From Cyanophora paradoxa (lineage: Eukaryota; Glaucocystophyceae; Cyanophorales; Cyanophoraceae), in the NCBI GenBank assembly GCA_004431415.1, contig QPMI01000352.1:1-48009 (forward strand): 48,009 nucleotides of DNA. The letters are read 5' to 3'. The notes under the pieces are model-generated. The model saw only the letters and a program-made list of their open reading frames with translations, was not told the DNA's origin and did not search any database. The number at the start of each line of letters is the position of its first letter. The first letter of the stretch is position 1. The position numbers and the translations under genes are program-made. Positions 27,997-37,563 of this stretch are shown piece after piece.

Positions 27997-30514
27997 TCAG
28001 ACGGGGGAGAAGGGGAGGCGGCAGCGGGGGCAGGCGGCGCCGCCCTCCTCGACGGCGCCGGGGAGCATGTCGCACGTGCAGACGCACGCCGGCCGCCCCG
28101 CCTCCGCTCCCGGGGCCCGCCCGCGGCGGGACCCCTCGAGGGAGGCCCCGTAGGCCCCCAGCGGGATCACCACCGCCCCCGACGCGAGCTCCAGCGCCCC
28201 CTGCGCCCCGTCAGCGAGCGCCGCGAGGGCCGGCGGGCGGGGGCGCCGCGCACGGAGGCGCCGGCGAGGCGGGCGGAGAGGGCGGGGTCGGGGCCCGGGG
28301 CGGAGGGGGCCGGGGGCAGGGCGGGGAGGGAGGTGGAGGGGGCGGTGGCGAGCTCGTCGGTGTCGGGGAAGCGGACGAGGGGGGCGAGGCAGCAGAGGGC
28401 GAGGGCGATGCCGGCGTAGGCGAGGAAGGCGTCGGGCATGGCCAGCGCGGGGGCCTCAAAGAGGAAGGCGAGCAGCGTGGCCCCGCCCGTGCCCCCGCAC
28501 GAGACGAGGCCCCCCGCCGCCCCCCGCAGGCTGTCCCCGAAGTACGGGATGATGCTGTACGCCGCGCCCCCGGCGGCGTGGTAGGTGAGGGAGAGGAGGA
28601 CCGCCCAGGCGGCGGCCGCCTCGAGGCGGGGCAGCAGGGCGAGCCCCACGAAGCCCCCCGCCATCGCCACGCACAGCGCCACCAGCACCACCACCCGGCC
28701 CCGCGCCCCGCGCCTGCGCCCCGCCCGTCACGACACGCCGCGCGCGCGCGGGGCGGGCGGGGCGGGGCGGGGGCACGGGCCTGCGGCCGGCGCGGTCGGC
28801 GAGGCGGCCGCCGAGGGCGCGGGCCCAGGACATCTGGACCTGGCAGAGGGCGGAGAGGAGGCCGGCGGTGCGAATGTCGAGGCCGAAGCGCCGGAGGTAG
28901 TACTTGGGCAGCGTCTGGTTCATCGTGATCCCCGGCGACGTCGGGATCGCGTACAGCCCCGCCATCGCCCACACCCGCCCGTCCCGCAGCAGCGCCACCC
29001 GCCCCGCCTTGCGTCCCGCCGGCCCGGGGGGCGGCGTGGGCGCGGCGGGGGCGGCGTGGCGCTCGGGGTCGTCGGCGGGGTGGTGGGAGAGGAGGGGGAT
29101 GCGCAGGTGCACGTCCCGCAGGTGCACCACGTTCCCCTGCGGCAGGTCCTGCCCCCCCCCCTCCCTCAGCCCCGCCTCGAGGCCGGGGGTGGGTGGGGGA
29201 AGGAGGGGGGCGGGGGGGGGGACCTGGGTGAAGGCGAGGAGGCAGGCGCCGGCGAGGAAGACGACCGAGGCCGGCAGCAGCGACGCCATCCGCCACGACC
29301 GCTCCAGCGGCTGCCCCGCCCCCCGCCCCCGTCGCCCCCCGCCGCCCGGGGCGGGGACCGGCGGGCGCACGATGCCGGCCGAGTTGGATATCGCGTACGC
29401 CACTTGCGGCATGATCAGCGCCGCCGCCGCTGCCCCCGCCGTGAGCGGCCTGGCAGGGCGGGGGCGCGGGGCGCGCGTGCACCGGCGCCGGTGCCGCCGA
29501 TGCCGCCGGCGAGGCCGTTGGCCTGCCCCGCCACCGAGCGCCCGAAGTGCGCCGACGTGTGCGCCCTGCCCGCCCGTCAGCGGGCGGCGGCGGGGGACTG
29601 GAAAGGTGCGCACATGCCGACGGTGAAGCTGGCGCCGAGCCACGAGGTCAGGAACCTGCGGAGAGGGGATCAGGCGGGAGCGGGGGGCGGGGCGGGGCGG
29701 GGCGGGGCGGGCCGGCAGAGGATGAAGGACTCTGTGGAGGAGGCGAGGCCGACGAGGCCGGTGGGGAGGGCGCAGAGGCAGAGGAGGACGCCGTGGACGA
29801 GGCGGGCGCCCAGGCGGTCCGTGGCGGCGCCGAGGAGGAGGGAGCCGAGGACGGAGCCGATGAGGCCCACCGAGTCGACGACGCCGCGCAGCTCAGGGGG
29901 CACCCCCACGTCCTCGTACGCCAGCGACAGCAGCGGCGCCAGCCCGAACCTGCACCCCCGGCCCCGCACCCCTCGGCCCCAGCCCCGCACCGCCCCCGGC
30001 GCCCGCGCGCGCGGACCAGGCGAACTGGGCGCAGAAGATGGCAGCGGCCTGCGGGGCGGGGCGGGGGTGAGCAGGGGCGGCCTGCGGGGCGCGGGGCGCG
30101 GGCGGCGGGCCTCGAAGTAGAAGGCGCGCATGTGGACGTCGTTCACGCTGCGGGGCAAGCGTGGGAGGGCCGGGGCGGGGCGGGGCGGGGCGGGGCGGGG
30201 CGGGGCGGGGCGGGGCGCGGGGCGGGTCACCTCTGGAAGTACATGGTCGTGGCCTTCTGGTCCGAGTCCACCGGCACAGGCGTCGCGAAGCGGGAGAAGG
30301 CCGGCGAGCCGCGCGGGCTCGAGCCGGCCCCGCCCCCGCCCCCGGCCCTCACGGTGCGCTGGGCGAGGGCGGAGGCGGTGAGGCCCACCGAGGCGCTGCC
30401 GCCTGAGGATGCGCCGGCCATGACTGTGGAGGGCGAAGGCCGCTCGCTGCGGGCCGCCAGCTCCACCGAGGCCGCCCGCTCCGTCACCACGACGGATGGG
30501 CCGGCCGCCTTCAT
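27997..30514 (-). CDS. NRT2: High-affinity nitrate transporter, NRT2 (NNP) family, with Cys-rich tail
   Basis: Start ATG 30514, then a Ser/Ala-rich N-terminus leading into the NRT2 hallmark FATPVPVDSDQKATTMYFQ, joined by a GT-AG intron to SVNDVHMRAFYFE and by a GC-AG intron to AAAIFCAQFAW. Membrane helices follow: DSVGLIGSVLGSLLLGAATD, WLGASFTVGMCAPFQ, a glycine-rich nitrate-signature-like stretch (GQANGLAGGIGGTGA), ALIMPQVAYAI, VFLAGACLLAFTQ, then YYLRRFGLDIRTAGLLSAL with ARALGGRLAD, and a second glycine-rich stretch (AAGGLVSCGGTGGA). The last exon encodes a cytosolic tail with CVCTC and CPRC just before the stop at 27997. The protein imports nitrate at the plasma membrane, as a proton symporter in this family. 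The Cys tail is unusual; it resembles a small metal-binding ribbon and could be regulatory (inference). Confidence 0.87.
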
Positions 30515-31248
30515 TCTGGTTCTGCGCGGATCGCCCGCACTGCGCGCTGTGCGGCGCCGCTTGCGGCTAACACCGGCGGATGTGCTCTCTACTCCGTGCG
30601 CTGCGACCGCACCGCGTACGGACAGCGCTCACGCGAATCTGTTCTGGATCGCTCGGCTGGGGCTGGGGTTGGGGCTGGCTGGTCTGGATCGCTCGTATAG
30701 AGCTGGGGCTGCGCTAGCGCGCTCGGGGCTCGCCCTGCGCGCGCTGGTTTGTGAGTTCACTTGTGTTTGCTTGGGTACTTGAATGTACGAACGCGTTTTT
30801 ATATACTGCCTTTCGCCGCAGCCGTCGCCGCAGCCTTCGCCGCAGTCGTCGCCGAATCCGTCGCCGCATGCGCAGTCGCAGCGCTAGCGCTAGCGCTAGC
30901 GCTAGCTATGTAGCTATAGCCGTCGCGTCGCGTCTTTTAAACTTCTGCGCATGCGCCGGCGATGTACATGTGTTCGACCAACTTCCACGTTCGGAGCCGC
31001 GCCGTCGGCGCCAGCTGCAGTACTAGTGCTGCTGACAGCTCGGAGCCCACGCGCACGCGTACCGCGGCGTACGCCACCGGCGCCGGGCCGGGCCGGGGCC
31101 GGGCGCTCGCAGCTCGCCATCGGAGCCCACGGCCAGCGCAATTACAAACGGGGCCCTTATAATTACAAAATTAAATTTCGCAAATTAAACTTCTCACATA
31201 CACAGAGGACAACGTATGTATACGCGTGGGACCAACAAGCTTAAGGCC
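30515..31248. promoter_or_regulatory. Upstream region of the nitrate transporter
   Basis: About 730 bases from the NRT2 start to the 3' end of the helicase gene. It contains CCGTCGCCGCAG-type tandem hexamers (30815-30880), the GCTAGC palindrome array, and an AT-rich patch near 31140-31200. No separate gene is supported. I could not identify a nitrate-response element. Confidence 0.45.
30881..30906. repeat. (GCTAGC)n palindromic array
   Basis: GCGCTAGC repeated to 26 bases; a 24-base core is perfectly self-complementary. It lies roughly 370 bases upstream of the nitrate-transporter start codon and immediately precedes CTATGTAGCTATAGC. Confidence 0.9.
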
Positions 31249-34200
31249 TCACCAATGGTCGGGCCAATGCTGCTCATCCTGGTCCGGGGTCTCCCGCACC
31301 TCCCCAGACCCGGCCCCGCCCTGCCACCCCCGCCCCCGCAGTTCAGGACGATGCGAGACACGAGAAGGCGCGGGAATTCGAAGGCTCGAGCTCCCGGCCA
31401 GGGGAAGGCATTGTATCTAGATTCACAGCGCACGCACGCACCTCGAGCTCGCGATCGGCGAACTGCTGGCCCGGGGCCAGGCGGCCGATCACGAGGGCCG
31501 CCATTCGCTCCGCCAGCTCCTCCTCCTCCGGGGGGAACGGCGCCCCTGCCCGCAAAAATTATTGATCGCAATCACGGGCGACCGGCGTGCCGGGAGGACG
31601 CGGGCCGGGGTTGGGCGGACCCTTGGCGTTGCCGTTGGAGCGGATGTACTCGAGGAGCTCGCGCCAGTTCCGGTCCTGCAGGAGTACCTGCACGGGCGAT
31701 CAAGGGTGCCTCAAACCGCGGCGGTCCGCGGCGGCGCCGCGGATAGAAGAAAAGGGACCTTCGGGTTGCCGACGACTATGAGGCAGGCCTCGGGGCGCGT
31801 TATGGCGACGTTGAACCGCTGCACATGCGCATATTAACTTCACGGCACGGCAGCTGCAGCTGGCGACTCGCGCTCGCGATCGGGGCACCTGCGGGTTGTT
31901 CACGAATCCGAGGTTGAACTGCAGACGCGGCAGTACTAGTGAGGAAGAAATCGCAAGGTGGCCCAGAAGGCCGGCCTAGGCCTGGAGGCCGGCCAGGCGC
32001 GGCCGGGCTGGACTCGCCTTCGCGTCAAAGCCCGTCCAGTCGTTTCCCGAGTTCGAGCGCACGGTCGACACGCTGCCAAGCAGGCTCGCGATTAGCGGGG
32101 GCGAGGAGCTCTAGATGCAGGTCTGGGGCGCGGTTGCAAGGGGCCGGGCGGCGCACATGATAACGGGCCGCTCCTGGCCCTGGAACTCCTCCACAGTCCC
32201 CACCCGCACCCCGGCTGCACGCGCCGTGCGCCCCCGGGCCTCCTCCGAGGCGTAGCCCTTGGCAGCGAGGAGCCGCCGCAGCTTCCGCACCTGGCGCTGG
32301 TACGGCGAGATCACGCCGATCATGTCCGGCCGGGCCTGCGCAGGCAGGCGAGGTCGCGCCGGGGACGGGCCGGGGGCGAGCTGGAGGGGAGGGGGCGGGG
32401 GGCGGGAGCAGGCCTTGCGGGAGTCGACGAGGGAGGCGACGAGGCGGAGGACCTCGAGGCACTCCATCGTGTTGAAGAACGACGGGCTCGAGCCTGCCCG
32501 CAGCCCCCCGTCAGCTGCCCCGCACGAGCCAAGGCGGCGAGGCGCCCGGCCGCGCGCCCTCGCGCTCGTCCTTGCCCTCCACGCCGCAGAAAAGCAGGGG
32601 GAAGTTCTGCGGCGACGTGTTGCAGGGGCCGGAAAGAGGCGCCGGGGGGTCCAAGGCGCACGCGGTTGGGGAGCTCGCTCCAGCCGAGCACGCGGCTCGT
32701 TTTCACGGGGTCCGCCTCGGGCTGGCCGGCGCCCCGGGTTGGTGAGGCCCGGGGTGGCGGCGCGGACCGGAGGCGCCCGCTACAGCGCCGCGGCACCTCG
32801 AGACTCCCGTCGTAGAAGAGGCGCGAGGGGACCTGCAGGATAGCCGGATGCGAGCTGTCGCGTGCAGAATCAAGAGCAACGCGGATCCGGAGGAGCGGCG
32901 AGCGCGAGCAACCGGACCGGTAGTTCTTCAGGAGGCGGGTGATGCGCGGGTTGCTGAAGTGCGTCTCGGCGCTCACCGCAAAGGCCTCGCACTGCCGGCC
33001 GGCCGGGCGCGATCAGCAGGGGCGCCGGCACGTCCACGCGCGCGTGGAGCGGGACGGCGGACGGAGGCGAGGCGCTCGAGGGCGGAGCGGGCGAGGCCGA
33101 GGCGGCGGGCGGCGGGCGAGCGGATCACGGGGCCGAGCTGCTTGTGGTCGCCGGCGAGCACCACCCGGGCTGCCCCCCGGCCGCCGCTCGTGGGGGAGAG
33201 CGGGGGCGAGGTGGGGCGGAGGCGGCGGACTCTTGGCGTGGAGGTAGAGGTCGTCGAGGGCCACCATCACCTCGGGCGCCGTCGCCTGCGCCCCCAGCCC
33301 AGCCCCGCTCCCCGGCGTGCCGTCCGACCCGGCCCCGCGTCGACTCGAGGGGGCGCGAACTTGCCTGGGCGGCCTCGTCGACCATGATGAAGTCGAAGTG
33401 GCCGGCGGGGAGGCCGGCGTCGGGCAGCAGCGCCGCCGAGACGCACGTCGCCACGACCACCGTGAACTTGGCGAGCCGCTCCAGCGCTGGCACCGTGAAA
33501 TGCCCCGCCTCGGCCCCCGGCGGGTGGCAGTAGCGGCCCAGCAGCAGCTCCGCCGGGTCCACTGTCCCAGGCGCCCGCTGGTACGCGTTAAGCCGCAGCA
33601 GCCGCGTGTTGTCCAGCGGGCCGCACGGCGGCTGCGCGCAGTTCGCGGGAGCGTGGGAGTCAGTGAGCTCTCTTCGAAGCCGGGCCGGGGCGGTGCTCTT
33701 GGGGGGCGAGGAGGCGCACGATGAGGCGGGCGGCGAGGAGGTCGGCGGCGCTGTTGGAGGGGGCGCAGAGGAGGAGGCGCGCGGAGGGCCGCCGCCGCAG
33801 CACCTGCTGCACCGCCTCCAGCAGCACTGTCGTCTTCCCCGTCCCCGGCGGCCCGTGCACGATGTACGCGTACTCCTCTGCCCCCGCCCCGCTCGCAAAC
33901 TTGGCCTTGTTTGCCGCCCCGAAATCGAGAATCGACTCACCGCTCATAGCGTTGAGGATGCCGCAGACGGCTGCTGCTTGCTCGGGGTTCAAGTTCGGGC
34001 GGATCGGGCGCAGCGTCTCGGGAGTCACGGGCTCCTCTGACTGCGGCGGACCGGACCAAACGCGCGGTCAGAGGCGCGAAATGGATGGGAGGGAGGAGAA
34101 GGGCGGGCACGAGGCCGAGGGCGCGACCGACGCGGGCCCAGATGCCAGGGCCCGGTGGCGCGAAGGCCGAGGGCGGGGGCGGCGTGAGCAGGTCCCGAAA

Positions 34201-37042
34201 TTGCGTCTCCACGCTCCTCAGCGCCCGGTGCATGCGCCTGCCCCCGCGCAGCTCTCAGGGGCGCGTGGAGACGAGAGAACTCGGGAGGAGGGGCGGGGGC
34301 GGGCCGGAGGGGCGTGCGGGAGAAGGTGAAGCGGGCGTCCACGAGCCGCCCCCTCACATACGCGGCGTGGAACTCCCGCGCGAACCTGAGGCGGCGGCCC
34401 GCGTGAGAAGAGGCGGCGGAGCGGCAAGGGCGAGACGGCCAGAAGCACTTGAGCACGATGCGCGTCTCCTCGACCGTGTGCACGATCCCCTCATACCTGC
34501 CGCAGCGCTCCACCCTGACACCGCATTTGGAGCGCAAAAGATGCCGGCGGGCGCACTCGCGCTGGGGGGCCTGGTCGGGCGGGCGGGCGGGGTCGTGCCA
34601 GCAGACATACACGCGGTCGCCGCGAAGCACCTGTGCGTGCTCCGGCACTCAGATCTGGACGAGGGGGGGGAGGGGCGGGGCGGGACGGGGCGCGCAGAGG
34701 GCCGCTTCTCGGCGAGGCCCGGCTCGTCGAGGACGAGGCCGGCGGCGCACGGCTGCAGCTCCGCGCCCCGGCGGTCGTACACCCGAATGTCCGCCTGCAT
34801 CTTGATCCTGCGCGGGGGCGAGGGGATCAGGCCCGGGCGAGGGCGGGCCGCGGGGGCGGGGCCCGGACTCCTCGAAGTGGAGGAGGCGGGCGAGCTCGGC
34901 CAGCACGCTGTACCCCCGCGCTCGGCGCCCCTGCCGGCGGCTCGCGAAGGATGGGAAGGGAGGGGGCCGGGGCGAGCGCGAGGGCGCACGCGCTCGACCT
35001 CGGCCTCGAACGCGGCGTCGGAGAGGCCGAGGAGGTGGTCGGGGATGCGGTAGAGGTCGAGCCGGCGGCGCCGCGGCGCCTCGGCGCGCTCCTCGTCGAA
35101 CGGCAGCGGCTCCCCCGGCACGATGCTCGCCGCCGCGGGGGCCGCCCGCCGCGGCATCCCCGCGAACGGCCTCTCCGCCTGCACGAGCGCAAACTGCGCG
35201 GCCCGGGCCGGGACAGAGGCCGTCAGAGCCTCGGGGGAGGGGTTTGGGGGCGGGCGGGGCGCGCGTCCTGAGCCTGGCCGCGGGGCACAACGGTCATGGC
35301 GAGGCGCCGCCCCACGACGCAGTGCACGAAGCGGAAGAGGACTACGCCCACGCCCCGGGCCGGGCCTCAGCGCGGCACCGGGAGAGGAGAGGGCAGGGAC
35401 AAAGACGGAGGCACCGACGGCGGTGGCCTCTCCGCTCGCGCGGGGCAGGCCGGAGATCTGCACGACGAAGTAGCGGTTCCGCGGGATCTTGATCTTCTTG
35501 TCTGCAGTACACGCGAACACGATCGGCCAGGCAGGATCAGGAGCGGATCCGGAGCGCAGTGGGGAGGAACGGGACGGGCGCGCCGGCGCTCTCGTTGACC
35601 CAGGCGGTGCGGGCGTCGACTTCGAAGGGGGCCCCGGGGGGCAGCACGGCCACCGCCGTCAAAAAAGCGGGCCCCTGACCCTGCGCGGCTCGCGGTCAAC
35701 ACGGGGATCCGGCGCGGAGCTGCAGGGGCGAGGGCCGGCAGCGGGCGGCACGTTGTTGCGGATGAGGAGCCGGTGGACGAGGGGCGCCGGCGACCCCTCC
35801 TCGGCCCTCCCGAAGTGCACGCTGCCGCCGGGCGGCTGCTCGCCGGCCGCCGGCGCCTCGAGCTCGACGGCGATGCCGCGACAGCTGCTCCCGAAGAGCG
35901 CTTCCGCCTGCAGCTCCGCCACCGCCTTCTTCGCTGCGCGGCGAGATTTATATCTTCTCCATGGCAAACCCACGGGCATTGATATCGATAGGGGAGCGAA
36001 GGTGCGGACCGGCGTGCCATTTCCCGCGGAGGTGCGTGTCGAGCTGGTGCTGGCTGGCGGCCGTCACCCCGCAGATCTCGCACACGAACGGCGCTCCGGA
36101 TCCCACGGGCGCCGAAGTCGAGGAAGTTGAGGCGCCGGCCGGCGCTCGCCCCAGCTTCAGCTGCTGGCCGGCTGCAGCCGCGGTCGCGGCCGGCGACGAG
36201 GCCGAGGGCGCGCCGGCCACATGCGCACCAGCGTTGACGCCGGAGCTGGCGCCGATCCTCCGCGCGTTTTCTGTCCGACCAATTTTGAATATCGACCGGC
36301 GGCCGGCGGCATGCGCATATGCGCAGGCCTAGGGCCAGCACGGGGGCGCACTGCGGTGGCGACCGCCGAGGAGGTGCTCGTCGCGCTGCTGCTCGCTGTT
36401 AAGCGTGACTCCGCAGGCTTGACACGTCCACCGCAGCCTTGAGCTTGCAATTGGACCCGCGGCCGCCGGCCGCGGCGCCGCGACCACGCGTGCAGCTGGC
36501 CCAGTCGCGGCCGCGGGAGCTCGAGCGCTAGCTGTAGCTGGAGACGCATGCGATTGCGTATGAGCACCATGGCTAGCTGCAGCGCCTGCTCCGGACCCAT
36601 GGCCAGATGTTGTGAATCTCTGTGAGTTTTCTGCGCATGCTCAGCGCATACCAGATGGGCAGGCATACGCAGGCATATGAGTGCGCGGGCGAGGGCGGTT
36701 ACGCACTGCAATGCACGCTGCCCAGGACGTGCTGCCGCAGCTGGCGCTCCGCCGCGCTCCCGCCCGCAGCTGGCGAGGAGAGAAAGGCGTCACAGGGGGC
36801 GCAGTGGATGCTCGGGTGGCTGGCGCCGCGCTGGTCCTGATGGATGGCTGGCCTGGTTCTGAGCGCATCTGCGCATCCGCGCCGGGTCGGTTACTATTGC
36901 AATTGTGGGCGGTAAACGTGGCGTGTCTCGCATCCGCGCGCGAACCTTGATGCGAAGCGGCCTGCTCATGCAAGTCCCATCCGATGCGAGACACGAACTT
37001 GCGGCACGCCGGGCACCAAACCCGCGCCGCGCTTGTGGCCAT
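31249..37042 (-). CDS. MOV10/SDE3-type superfamily 1 RNA helicase with three N-terminal zinc fingers
   Basis: Start ATG 37042: the first exon is a C2H2 finger ([20 protein letters not shown]...H). A second finger ([20 protein letters not shown]...H) lies at about 36440-36365 and a third ([20 protein letters not shown]...H) at about 36090-36020; spacing resembles U1-type, RNA-binding fingers. A beta-rich middle follows ([67 protein letters not shown]). Helicase motifs: [24 protein letters not shown] (Walker A, about 33850), [25 protein letters not shown] (motif II), [14 protein letters not shown] (III), [27 protein letters not shown] (V), [35 protein letters not shown] (VI), [18 protein letters not shown]. 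The tail ends [11 protein letters not shown] at 31249. The family unwinds RNA 5' to 3' and works with Argonaute-type silencing and retroelement or virus restriction. Confidence 0.87.
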
Positions 37043-37563
37043 GACTTAAGCTTGCTGCTGAATCGAAAGGACCCGCGGCCGGGGCCTCGAGGACACCGCG
37101 CTGCGCCGCGCCGCCAGTGAATGGGCTGCGCCACCAAGATCTGCGACGCGCCGCCAGGATCTGCAGCCGCGAACGAAGGTTTGAGCATTCGGTCGAAATT
37201 TGGCTCGAAAAGTTCGCCACCAGCTGCAGGATCTGCGAACGAAGGTTTGGTCGAACTTTGACTCGAAACCGCCGAACACAGCCTTCGCGAACACATGAAG
37301 TGGAAAGAAGACGAAGACGGAGCAGTGGGGGGAGCACTAGTACTGGGACTCTGGGAGCAGACTCGGAAAGAATTCCCGAAACGGAAAGCAGAAAGCAGAA
37401 CGGAAACGGCCGGCAGGGACTTTCAAGGAGAAGCGCCGCAGGGTGCCCCCAGGGTGTGAGCCCGTACGCGTGTGGCGTGCGTCAAAGGTCACATCATGGA
37501 ACGATTGAAACACAAAATACAGACGCAAAGCCGGCGCCACGTAAACGCGAGTCCCGCTCATGA
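37043..37563. promoter_or_regulatory. Spacer between ankyrin-TIR 3' end and helicase start
   Basis: 520 bases. Both genes are on the minus strand, so this holds the 3' flank of the ankyrin-TIR gene and the promoter of the helicase gene. GATCTGC-GAACGAAGGTTTG-type words recur (two copies near 37165 and 37228), as do related GTCGAAATTTGGCTCGAAA and GTCGAACTTTGACTCGAAA, giving an imperfect direct repeat at about 63-base spacing. No gene is seen. Confidence 0.55.

Noticed and set aside
28211-29482. Long alternative frame over the nitrate transporter
   Set aside because: Pro/Arg-rich shadow of GC-rich sequence; transporter helices lie in other frames joined by introns.
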